Source: Labrenzia sp. R4_2
Lineage (GTDB): Bacteria; Pseudomonadota; Alphaproteobacteria; Rhizobiales; Stappiaceae
Direction: 5' to 3'
DNA: 64,000 bases
Assembly: GCF_017743865.1 (NCBI RefSeq)
Contig: NZ_JAGHRJ010000004.1
Coordinates: 124,001-188,000 of the forward strand
The notes under the pieces are model-generated. The model ran no database searches and was not told the DNA's origin. It was given only the letters and a program-made list of their open reading frames with translations. The position numbers were made by a program, and so were the translations under genes. Shown here piece after piece: positions 8,053-16,800 of the stretch (its first letter is position 1; every line of letters begins with the position of its first letter).

Positions 8053-9492
8053 TCATGCAATGAGATCTGGTTCGGCCTGCTCACGGTCAAACAGCTTGTG
8101 CGCCATGATACCGGTGCGCGTTTCGATCGCTTCCAGTGCGTCAAGGATCATGTCCTCGCGAAAGCGTCGGCCAACCATCTGAACGGCAACCGGAAGTCCG
8201 TCATGCATGCTGGGTGACACGATGCCGGCCGGCAGGCCCATGTAATTCATGGCAAAGGACCAGATCCCACAACCGAGCACTTCCATGATGCCATCCTTGC
8301 CCTCCGCATCCCGGTTCCAAGCATAGGTTGGTGAAGGCAGGAAGGGGGTCAGCACAAGCGGGTAATCCTCAAGCAAGAGGTTCCACTGGCGGATGAAATG
8401 CGAGCGCTGCGCCATTTGGCGGAGCAGCTCCTCCCCCTCAAACGGGGGGAAGAGTTCGAAGTACTCGTCAAACATGCGGTTGATTTCGGCGCTGCCGTGT
8501 GTCCGGATATCATTCAGCATTAGAACATTGATCTCGCCCATCAGCGCGCGGTATCCGGTCTCGCCGATCTCGCCAATATCCGGCGTTTCGATCTCAACGA
8601 CTTCATAACCGGCATCAACCAGACAATCACGTGCCGCATCCAGGGCTTTTTTGACCGCAGGATGGGCTTCGAACTGATAGGTGTTTTTCGTAAAGCCGAT
8701 GCGAATTGGCTGGTCCAGGGCAGGGCCTTCAAACGGTACGGGAACCTGCCAGGGATCATGGGGGTCATATGCAATGGCGGATTTCATGGCGAGGCGTACG
8801 TCCCGCACCTCCCGGCAAATGACACCCTGGACAGACATCAGTTGCGCGAGCAAACCGCGCTCGGCGCTTTGAGAGGGATTCCAGGCAGGTGTGCGGCCGA
8901 GCCCCGGTTTGACCGTCACCGCACCTGTGGCTGCAGAGGGAAACCTCAAAGAGCCGCCGATATCATTGCCGTGGGCGATGGGCCCCATCCCGCTCATGAC
9001 AGCTGTGGATGCGCCACCAGACGACCCGCCGGAGGAAGCCCAGTCGTTCCAGGGGCTAAACGTACGGCCATACAGGTCGTTTGTTGTTGTTGCCCTAAAC
9101 GAAAATTCCGGTGTGTTCGTCCGGCCGATGACAATTGCACCAGCATTGGTCAGGTTTTTGACGAACGGCGCATCATCTGGAGCAATGACCTTGGAGAATG
9201 CTTTCACGCCATTCGTGGTGGCCTTGTCCTTCTGGTCGACATTGACCTTGATGGTCACCGGCACACCGTGGAGCGGGCCGACCGGTCCGGAGTTTTCCAT
9301 GTGCGCATCAAGAACGCGTGCACGCTCAAGCGCCTCATCCCCCATGTCATCGACGACGGCATTGAGATGACCGTTCACTGTCCGCATGCGATCGACGGTG
9401 GCCGCCGTGGCCGCTTCAGCCGTGACTTGGCCATTGATGATTGCCGCGACAAGTTCGCTTGCGCTCAATTGCCAGACTGGTTTTTCCGCCAT
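8053..9492 (-). CDS. Amidase signature family protein
   Basis: A 479-residue serine amidase. The Ser-cisSer-Lys triad is visible: Lys in VTIKVN (about K82), the cis-Ser in GGSSGG (about 157-158) and the nucleophile in DIGGSLRFP (about S181). The family hydrolyses a wide range of amides in the cytoplasm; the substrate cannot be deduced. I start at the ATG at 9492 (GGGAG about 8 bases upstream, protein begins AEKPVWQLSASEL as family members do); a frame extending to 9606 adds a non-conserved leader. It stands alone, convergent with copA and divergent from the lipoate-ligase-like gene, so no operon context is available. GatA is unlikely because no gatB/gatC lie nearby. Confidence 0.88.
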   Translation of the reverse strand: MAEKPVWQLSASELVAAIINGQVTAEAATAATVDRMRTVNGHLNAVVDDMGDEALERARVLDAHMENSGPVGPLHGVPVTIKVNVDQKDKATTNGVKAFSKVIAPDDAPFVKNLTNAGAIVIGRTNTPEFSFRATTTNDLYGRTFSPWNDWASSGGSSGGASTAVMSGMGPIAHGNDIGGSLRFPSAATGAVTVKPGLGRTPAWNPSQSAERGLLAQLMSVQGVICREVRDVRLAMKSAIAYDPHDPWQVPVPFEGPALDQPIRIGFTKNTYQFEAHPAVKKALDAARDCLVDAGYEVVEIETPDIGEIGETGYRALMGEINVLMLNDIRTHGSAEINRMFDEYFELFPPFEGEELLRQMAQRSHFIRQWNLLLEDYPLVLTPFLPSPTYAWNRDAEGKDGIMEVLGCGIWSFAMNYMGLPAGIVSPSMHDGLPVAVQMVGRRFREDMILDALEAIETRTGIMAHKLFDREQAEPDLIA

Positions 9493-9772
9493 CCTTGGGC
9501 TCCCACTCACAACGGACATTTGCAACCGATCCGTTGGAAAAGCTGCTTTTGCCAATTGGTAGTGAAGCCAACCGTTTGAAACAACACCGTAGGTGCACGG
9601 TTCCAAATGGCCAAGCTGTCGGTATGAGCAGCCAAAATAGCTCGAAGACGTAGAAAGCCTACGTTAGCGAATTCACCTTCCAGCAGGTTGATTGCGCCCG
9701 AGTTGTGTTCCAATCAGCGTTACATTAGACCCAGATGGTCGGCAGAATGTTCGAATGAGCGAAGGGTGACAC

Positions 9773-10435
9773 TTGATCGACTTCATGAACGCAGCGGACG
9801 CTTTGGCGCACGAAATGCAGCTCCTAGATGACGTAAGCCACAATCCGGATCGTCGGCATTTGTGGTTTTGGGAAAGCCCGCAGTGTCTCGTCTCGCCCAA
9901 AAGCCTCAGCAACAAAACAAACTTCGATAAAGCATCGCGTCAGCTCGAAAACGAAGGCTGGCCGATCAATTTGCGCAGCACGGGTGGTGACGTCACACCT
10001 CAGGGCACGGGCATCTTGAATGTGACCCATGTCTACGCGACACAGCCTGGAAAAGCAGTTGATCTCAAGAAAGAATACGACCGCTTATGCTCTCCGATTG
10101 AACAAGCGCTGGGCAACGGGGCAACCCGGGGATGGCAACCGGGTGCATTCTGCGACGGGGAATTCAACGTCCAATTCAACGGCCGGAAATTCGCTGGTAC
10201 TGCCATGCGCATCCGGCGCGGAAAGGCGGACAGAACCCGCAGTGCAGTCCTCGCTCACGCGATCATGCTGATTGATCCTGTGTCTCTTGATGCGATTACC
10301 GCAATCAATCGTTTTTTGCGATTACTGGAAGAAGACAGACAGATCGACCCAGACGCTCATGCAAGTCTGCCTGTTGGTTACGACACGTCTGACTTCATAA
10401 GCGCACTGCAAGATGCTTTCGACGCGCAAACATAA
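9773..10435 (+). CDS. Lipoate-protein ligase A-like (BPL/LplA/LipB fold) protein
   Basis: A 220-residue single-domain protein. RSTGGDVTPQGTGILN (about residues 68-83) corresponds to the lipoate-binding loop of LplA (RRxSGGGxVxHDxGNLN), and NGRKFAGTAMRI (about 136-147) to the region with the catalytic lysine (about K139). It is shorter than true LplA (about 330), has no C-terminal accessory domain, and the histidine of the VxHD element is replaced by Pro-Gln. It may be a lipoyl/octanoyl amidotransferase-like protein or a divergent member with another acyl substrate. The frame begins with a TTG preceded by AAGGGTG; an ATG four codons later (9785) is the alternative. Stand-alone gene upstream of the lactate genes; no functional link evident. 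Confidence 0.7.
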   Translation: MIDFMNAADALAHEMQLLDDVSHNPDRRHLWFWESPQCLVSPKSLSNKTNFDKASRQLENEGWPINLRSTGGDVTPQGTGILNVTHVYATQPGKAVDLKKEYDRLCSPIEQALGNGATRGWQPGAFCDGEFNVQFNGRKFAGTAMRIRRGKADRTRSAVLAHAIMLIDPVSLDAITAINRFLRLLEEDRQIDPDAHASLPVGYDTSDFISALQDAFDAQT

Positions 10436-10711
10436 AGTCTTTTACCCCGAAGCACGTCCAGCATTGGCTCTACCTCTGCAGTTCAGACGCAACCGCGGTT
10501 GGTTCAAAGGAGCATTATGGCTCGGCTTAGCCGTCTTTTTTGGAAAAGATGTTTTGCACTTTCAATGCTGAGATAGCCAGAAACCTGAGAACCAATTCAA
10601 TCAAAATATTGATATCAAATACTTTTTCAAAAGAACCATCATCACGAACTGCCCCATAACCACCACTACTCGACTTCTAGGCAAAAGGTCGCCTTGAATG
10701 CACACATTTAG
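10436..10711. other. Intergenic region upstream of lldD
   Basis: Non-coding stretch after the LplA-like gene. It contains a 12-bp palindrome CAACCGCGGTTG at 10490-10501 of unknown role and then A/T-rich sequence leading into the putative lldD promoter. No coding frame with family resemblance was seen. Confidence 0.5.
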
Positions 10712-10748
10712 ATTGGTAAGAAAAATATACCAATAATGAATTACCAAT
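10712..10748 (+). promoter_or_regulatory. Putative operator with three ATTGGTA/TACCAAT half-sites before lldD
   Basis: ATTGGTA at 10712-10718 is repeated in inverse as TACCAAT at 10728-10734 and again as TTACCAAT at 10741-10748, ending just before the lldD start. The half-site TTGGTA/TACCAA equals the half of the hydantoin-cluster palindrome, but the spacing differs. This suits a GntR/FadR-type regulator such as LldR; no lactate regulator gene is in the window. Confidence 0.5.
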
Positions 10749-10770
10749 TTCGGACATGGGGAGTTCCGGT

Positions 10771-11928
10771 GTGAGACTGAGCGATTGCCATAATTTTCAA
10801 GATTTCCGGAAACTCGCAAAGAAGCGCCTCCCCGGACCCATTTTCAACTACATCGATGGGGCTGCCGACGATGAGGTGACCTACCGGCGGAACACAGAGG
10901 CCTATGAGTCCTGTGATCTGGTACCGAACGTGCTCGCAGGTGTTGAGAACGTCGACATGAGTGTCGAGGTTATGGGACAAAAACTCGATATGCCGATTTA
11001 CTGCGCGCCAACGGCGCTGCAGCGGTTGTTCCACCACGACGGTGAGCGGGCCGTTGCTCGTGCAGCAACAAAATACGGCACAATGTTTGGTGTATCATCA
11101 CTGGCGACCGTCACGGTTGAGGAAATTGCCCAAATCGCCAACACACCAAAGATGTTCCAGTTCTATTTCCATAAAGATCGCGGATTGAATGATGCGCTAT
11201 TGGAAAGAGCGCGCGAAGCAAACTTCGAAGTCATGGCCCTCACGGTCGATACCATCACCGGCGGCAACCGCGAACGCGACCTCAGAACCGGCTTCACCTC
11301 ACCTCCAAAACTCACACTCGGCTCGCTGATGAGCTTTGCCATGCATCCCATGTGGGCCTGGAACTTCTACACGAAGCCCAAGTTCGACATGCCTCACTTG
11401 TCTGGATACGTGAGCGAAGGAACGAACGTTGCCGTTTCGGTCGGCAATTACTTCTCGACCATGCTGGACCAGTCGATGAACTGGAAGGATGCGGAAGAAC
11501 TGTGTGCAAAGTGGAACGGGCAGTTCGCCCTTAAAGGCATCATGAGCGTTGAGGATGCGAAACGTGCCGTTGATATTGGCTGTACAGGGATCATGGTTTC
11601 CAATCATGGCGGCCGGCAACTGGACGGTTCCCGCAGCCCCTTTGATCAATTGGCCGAGATCGTTGATGCGGTTGGCGACAAGATCGATGTGATTTGTGAA
11701 GGCGGCATTCAGCGCGGCACACACGTTCTCAAAGCCCTCTCGGTTGGTGCCAAGGCTTGTTCCGGCGGAAGGCTCTATCTTTACGCCCTCGCGGCAGCAG
11801 GGCAGCCAGGAGTTGAACGCGCACTTGGCAACCTCCGCACTGAGATCGAACGGGACATGAAGCTCATGGGTATCACAAGCCTGGACCAGCTGAGCCGGGA
11901 AAACCTTCGGTTTCGCGAAACAGCTTGA
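10771..11928 (+). CDS. lldD: L-lactate dehydrogenase, FMN-dependent (alpha-hydroxy-acid oxidase family)
   Basis: A 385-residue membrane-associated flavoenzyme that would oxidise L-lactate to pyruvate and pass electrons to quinone. The family core is complete: NYIDGAADDE at the N-terminus, K255 (ALKGI), the catalytic histidine H279 within SNHGGRQLDGS and the phosphate-binding EGGIQRG loop. I place the start at GTG 10771, since GGGGAG sits 7 bases before it and the protein then begins RLSDCHNFQDFR as lactate dehydrogenases do; the ATG at 10756 has no ribosome-binding site. The D-lactate dehydrogenase gene follows after 42 bp, so racemic lactate can be used. Confidence 0.9.
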   Translation: MRLSDCHNFQDFRKLAKKRLPGPIFNYIDGAADDEVTYRRNTEAYESCDLVPNVLAGVENVDMSVEVMGQKLDMPIYCAPTALQRLFHHDGERAVARAATKYGTMFGVSSLATVTVEEIAQIANTPKMFQFYFHKDRGLNDALLERAREANFEVMALTVDTITGGNRERDLRTGFTSPPKLTLGSLMSFAMHPMWAWNFYTKPKFDMPHLSGYVSEGTNVAVSVGNYFSTMLDQSMNWKDAEELCAKWNGQFALKGIMSVEDAKRAVDIGCTGIMVSNHGGRQLDGSRSPFDQLAEIVDAVGDKIDVICEGGIQRGTHVLKALSVGAKACSGGRLYLYALAAAGQPGVERALGNLRTEIERDMKLMGITSLDQLSRENLRFRETA

Positions 11929-11970
11929 TAAGATGATTACCCGGACCGGACCTGAATTCAGGAGACGATA

Positions 11971-13677
11971 ATGCAGGCGAGTGAAACTGCGGGAAACGGC
12001 GAGCAGCTTGTTGCCAAACTTAAGGCTATTGTCGGCAGCCGGCATGTGATCACAAACCCGCGGTCGATGGAGCGCTTCTGCAAAGGCTTCCGGTCCGGCG
12101 AAGGTACCGCCCTTGCAGTGGTCCAGCCCGGCACACTCCTCGAACAGTGGCATGTTTTGAAGGCCTGTGTTGAAGCCGACAAGATCGTCATCATGCAAGC
12201 AGCCAATACCGGATTGACCGAGGGGTCGACCCCTAAGGGAGAATATGACCGCGAAGCCGTTGTGCTGAGCACCAAGCGCATGGACAAGATACAGCTTATC
12301 GACGGGGGTAAGCAGATCGTCAGCTTCCCCGGCGCGACTTTGTTCTCCCTGGAAAAGCTGATGGCTCCGCTTGATCGGGAACCGCATTCAGTCATCGGCT
12401 CGTCCTGCATCGGGGCGTCAATAATTGGCGGCGTGTGCAACAATTCGGGCGGGTCTCTGGTCGAACGTGGTCCTTCGTATACGGAATTGGCCCTGTTTGC
12501 TCAAATCCGTGAGGACGGGACTCTGGAACTCGTCAATCACCTTGGCATTTCACTTGGTGACGATCCGGAAACAATCCTTAGCCGTCTCGAGGCCGGCGAC
12601 TACTCGGATAAAGATATCGAGGACACAAACCTCAAAGCATCCGACACCGAATATCACAGCCGGGTTCGCGAAATCGATAGCCCGAGCCCGGCTCGATTCA
12701 ATGCGGACAAAAGACGGCTCCACGAGGCATCAGGCTGCGCAGGCAAGCTCGCAGTTTTTGCGGCCCGGCTGGATACCTATCCAAAGCCCAACGCAGAAGC
12801 CGTTTTCTATATCGGAACCAACGACACACAGGTTCTGACAAGACTGCGCCGACATATCTTGGCGGAATTTGAAAATCTGCCCGTGTCAGGCGAGTACATG
12901 CACTCGGAGATCTACGACATCTCCAAAAACTACGGCAAAGATACCCTAGTCCTGATCGACAAGTTGGGCACGGACCGCTTACCGGGCATTTTCGCCATGA
13001 AGGGTTGGGTTGACGCACGATTGTCGAAAATCCCACTGCTCCCCTCAAATTTGACTGATCGCTTCATGCAGGTCGTGACCAAACTATGGCCGAATGTTCT
13101 GCCCGATCGCATGGAAAGATTTCGGAACGACTACGAGCACCATCTCATCCTGAAAATGCGAGATGGTGGCGTTGAAGAGGCAGAGGCGTTTCTGGAAACC
13201 TTCTTTCAGAAAGAAGAAGGCAGCTATTTCTCCTGCACCCCTCGAGAGGGTAAAATTGCCGGCTTGCACAGGTTTGCCGCAGCCGGCGCTGCAGTTCGCT
13301 ATCAGGCAGTACACTCCAACCAAGTGGAGGACATCCTAGCGCTCGATATCGCCCTACGCCGCGATGATCGAGACTGGTTTGAACAACTGCCAATGGACAT
13401 CGAAGACGGTCTGGTACACAAACTCTATTATGGCCATTTCTTCTGCCATGTTCTCCACCAGGATTACATCGTCAAGAAAGGGCACGACCCGAAAGCGTTG
13501 AAAGAAAAGATGCTGAAAATCCTCGATCAGCGCGGAGCAGAATATCCGGCAGAGCACAACGTCGGGCATCTTTACAAGGCCAAGCCGGACTTGGCTGATC
13601 ACTACATGCGTTGCGATCCGACGAACACACTCAATCCGGGCATTGGAAAGATGTCGCGGCGCAAGTGCTACCACTAA
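11971..13677 (+). CDS. dld: D-lactate dehydrogenase, FAD-dependent, membrane-associated
   Basis: A 568-residue quinone-linked D-lactate dehydrogenase of the E. coli Dld type. The N-terminal half is a PCMH FAD-binding domain (about residues 15-260) with the motif ICNNSGGSLVERGPSYTELALFA. The C-terminal half is the cap and membrane-binding region ending GHLYKAKPDLADHYMRCDPTN, TLNPGIG. Length fits the family (about 570). It oxidises D-lactate to pyruvate at the inner face of the cytoplasmic membrane. A good Shine-Dalgarno (AGGAGA) precedes the ATG. Co-transcribed with lldD; the pair is convergent with the giant secreted protein gene. Confidence 0.92.
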   Translation: MQASETAGNGEQLVAKLKAIVGSRHVITNPRSMERFCKGFRSGEGTALAVVQPGTLLEQWHVLKACVEADKIVIMQAANTGLTEGSTPKGEYDREAVVLSTKRMDKIQLIDGGKQIVSFPGATLFSLEKLMAPLDREPHSVIGSSCIGASIIGGVCNNSGGSLVERGPSYTELALFAQIREDGTLELVNHLGISLGDDPETILSRLEAGDYSDKDIEDTNLKASDTEYHSRVREIDSPSPARFNADKRRLHEASGCAGKLAVFAARLDTYPKPNAEAVFYIGTNDTQVLTRLRRHILAEFENLPVSGEYMHSEIYDISKNYGKDTLVLIDKLGTDRLPGIFAMKGWVDARLSKIPLLPSNLTDRFMQVVTKLWPNVLPDRMERFRNDYEHHLILKMRDGGVEEAEAFLETFFQKEEGSYFSCTPREGKIAGLHRFAAAGAAVRYQAVHSNQVEDILALDIALRRDDRDWFEQLPMDIEDGLVHKLYYGHFFCHVLHQDYIVKKGHDPKALKEKMLKILDQRGAEYPAEHNVGHLYKAKPDLADHYMRCDPTNTLNPGIGKMSRRKCYH

Positions 13678-13824
13678 AAACTGGGGCGCTAGTTAAACTT
13701 CCAGTGCTGAGACGTAGCCCGTACAAGCGCAGCTGTGATTGGCTTTTCAATCATTTAAAACCGGCGCATCAGCATCGGTATCTTATGCACATTGGCAATT
13801 AACCGCGAACCCGTTGCCCATAAG

Positions 13825-16800
13825 TCAAACCAGCCCGCTAGCACTGAAATCCGCTGCGGTGGGAGCCGTAATGCCTTGTGGGAGGCCGATTAGCAGGAAG
13901 TGTTCCAGCGCGTTAGTGCCGCTATCAAGCCCTTGCTCGTTACGGTACGCCGCAGTGTCAAAGTGGATCGACGCAGCTCTGCCTTCCTGATCGCCGTGAT
14001 TAAGGAAATGCTGATAAGCGCTGACGAACACACCGTTGGCAATCGCTTGAGCAACATCCGTGTTTTGCGCCAGATAATACTCTGGATCAAACAGCGGATT
14101 GACGGACCGGTTCTCGGAAGAACCGAACAACTCGTAATGCTCTGAGGCCGAAGCAAAAATGCCAGAGGCCACCGCGGCTGCGACATCCGCATTGTCCGCG
14201 AGATAAAACTCAGCATCGAACAAAAGGTCCGCGGCACGGCCCTCAGAATTGCCATGCAATGCATAGTGTTGCGCACCACTTGAGAACGCACCAGCTGCGA
14301 CAGCTGCTGCAACATCCGCATGGCTGCTCAAGTAAGTCGCCTCGTTAAATCCGTAGGTTCCGGTCGATGTGGAGCTGTCAGGATTGATGACCAGAACCCG
14401 GTCCTGACCGGTTCCGTTCGCACCAGTAAATACAACCAATTCAACCGCGACCAGCGTGTCTGTGCCATCCCCATCCGTAACCGTGACCCCGCTTCGGGTG
14501 CCCGACAGTCCCACGTCATCCGTCGTGCGGTTATAGACAACAGTGTCCAGTTTGTTGCCGCCATTCAGCGCGTAGTTGTTGGAGCTGCCAAGAAGCACAT
14601 CATCATTGCCGCTGCCGGCGACCAAATCGTTTCCGGTCGCGCTCCGGCCTGTGTCAAACGCGATGACAAGATCTGCATAATCCGCGTCAGACCCGCTTGT
14701 TCCAGAGCCGTTTTCAAGACCGAACGTGTTCTCTCCCAAGATCCGGATCTGGCCAGCACCATCCAGGGTGCTGTCACCGATGAAATACGGCGACCCATCG
14801 TCGGCAAAGAAGATCGGCGCATAGAAACCTGTTGCACCCGAAACGGTCCAGGCCGCGGTTGCAGCAGAGCCTGAATAGAGATATTCAAAACCTCCATCCA
14901 CAAGTTCTATGGCTTTGGCCCCCAATGCCCGGACTTCGGCCAGCGTTTTTCCGTCAATCTTCAAGCTGCCGTCGGTTCCAACATCGACGCGTACAAAACC
15001 GAACTTAAGTTGCGAAGTGCTGGTTCCCGACGCGGTGATATCATGGAGTGTGCCCTGTTCCAAATAGACAAGCGGTATGTCGGTTTGCCGCTGCGCGTCG
15101 GCGAGGATCGCTGCTTCATCTAGGGTGTTTTGAACTGCCGCACTGAGCGTGACATCACCCAGAGTAATGTCATATCCGCCACCGCTGGCGGCCTGGAATG
15201 CAGCTGTCACGGTGGTGTCGACCGTGTCTTGACCGGTCAGTTGGGCAAAGCGGATTTCCTGCCCCGTCTCCAGATAAACAGATTGCTGGACTGCAGCCGC
15301 TCCCGATTGCCCGCCACCCAGAACACCCCGGATGGCCTCCGCCAGGGTGACATCTCCACCTGTTGAACCATCACGGCCGACATAATTGCCAGATGAATCC
15401 ACGACATAGAGCAGGACGGCCGAGCCGGACGCTGGACCTTGCGCGCCAAGGGTAAACTCAACCCAATTGCCGGCGGATTGGCTGTCAGGATTTGACACGG
15501 TCTCAAAGGTCAAGCCTGCATTGGTCGACGACTGCACGAGAGACAACTCATCTAGAGCAACCGTGACTGTGAGTTCCTTCGACGTCCAGCCAATCTGGCT
15601 GCCGACTTGATTGCCTGTGTTGAAATATTCGGTCATCAGCACCGTGTAGATGCCGTTGCCGAGCGCCTTGCCAGTATCTGTGCTCCAACGGCCGTCGATA
15701 TCTGCAGTGGCGAGGACCGGTGCGAGGTCTGGACTGCCGGTCTGCTTAAAGGTGATTTGCGCCAGGTTTTGCGCGCTGATCTTGTTGGTGTAATTCTTCA
15801 ACCACTCATTTGTGCCAGACGTGGCATTCGGGTTCTCCCCGGTCCAGCCAAACACCAAGTTTGACTGGTTGGTTGTCACAGCATTCGTATCGACACTGGT
15901 TTGCCCAGCGATTGCCTCGAAACCACTCTCGCCCAAGACACCGGCAACCACCGCGGTCGGCTCAGCCAGCTGTGAAAGATGGGATGTATTGGAATTCCAG
16001 GTAAACAGGGAGGGATGCAGCGTCGTGCTGCCGCTATAAAGGAAGTCCAAAGCAAAATTGACGATCGTGTCCTCGGTTGACGTTTCCGGGGAAACCATCA
16101 CGAGGCCATCAGCTGCGACGCTGCCACTCTGTCCCGAGACCGAAGGATTCAGAAACAGGCTATCCTGTGTCTCTCCATAGACATTGACTGTCTTTGCAGT
16201 ATCTCCCGACCCGATAACCAGCTGATACCAAACCGTCCCATTTTCGGCGATGGGCATGTTGGAGATGACCATGGCCCCATCAGTCTGTGCCGGACCGGAT
16301 TGAGCCTCCCATGCTCCCGTTGTGGCGTTTTCAGTAATCGTCCAGTTATGCCAGAGCGTTTCGTTGGCGCCGGGTTGAAACTCAATCGTACGGAACCTCG
16401 GAATGCCGTCCTCATTGCCAACAAACACTTTGAGGGCAACAGGGGTATCATCCTTCAAGATGATGTTCTGATTGAAAAAATTAAGGCTTATGTTTGCGCC
16501 TTTTAGGTTGCTCAAATCAGCAGGCGAATAGGATGTCTCATCGAACTGATCGCGAAACAGATCGCTGTGTCCGGGCGGGGCGATGTAATTGTAGATAACA
16601 GGCTGGGTGTACCCGGACGGCGTCTCACTATCATCGTAAATGGTCAGATCAATCGTCTGAACGTTGGCGCCATTGTAATAGACTGGAATGAGAGGCCCGC
16701 CTTCCGCATAGGCGCTCATCAGATTGTCAGAGTAACCGGATCCGTATGAATTTGACTGGAAGAAAAAGAGTTCTGCGTACGGATCCTGAAAGACCGCAGC

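Noticed and set aside
11299-12387. 362-codon minus-strand frame opposite lldD/dld
   Set aside because: Antisense shadow of two well-supported dehydrogenase genes.
13825-14330. Repeats as a possible CRISPR or DNA repeat array
   Set aside because: They are protein-level repeats of about 45 residues within one open frame, with diverged DNA.
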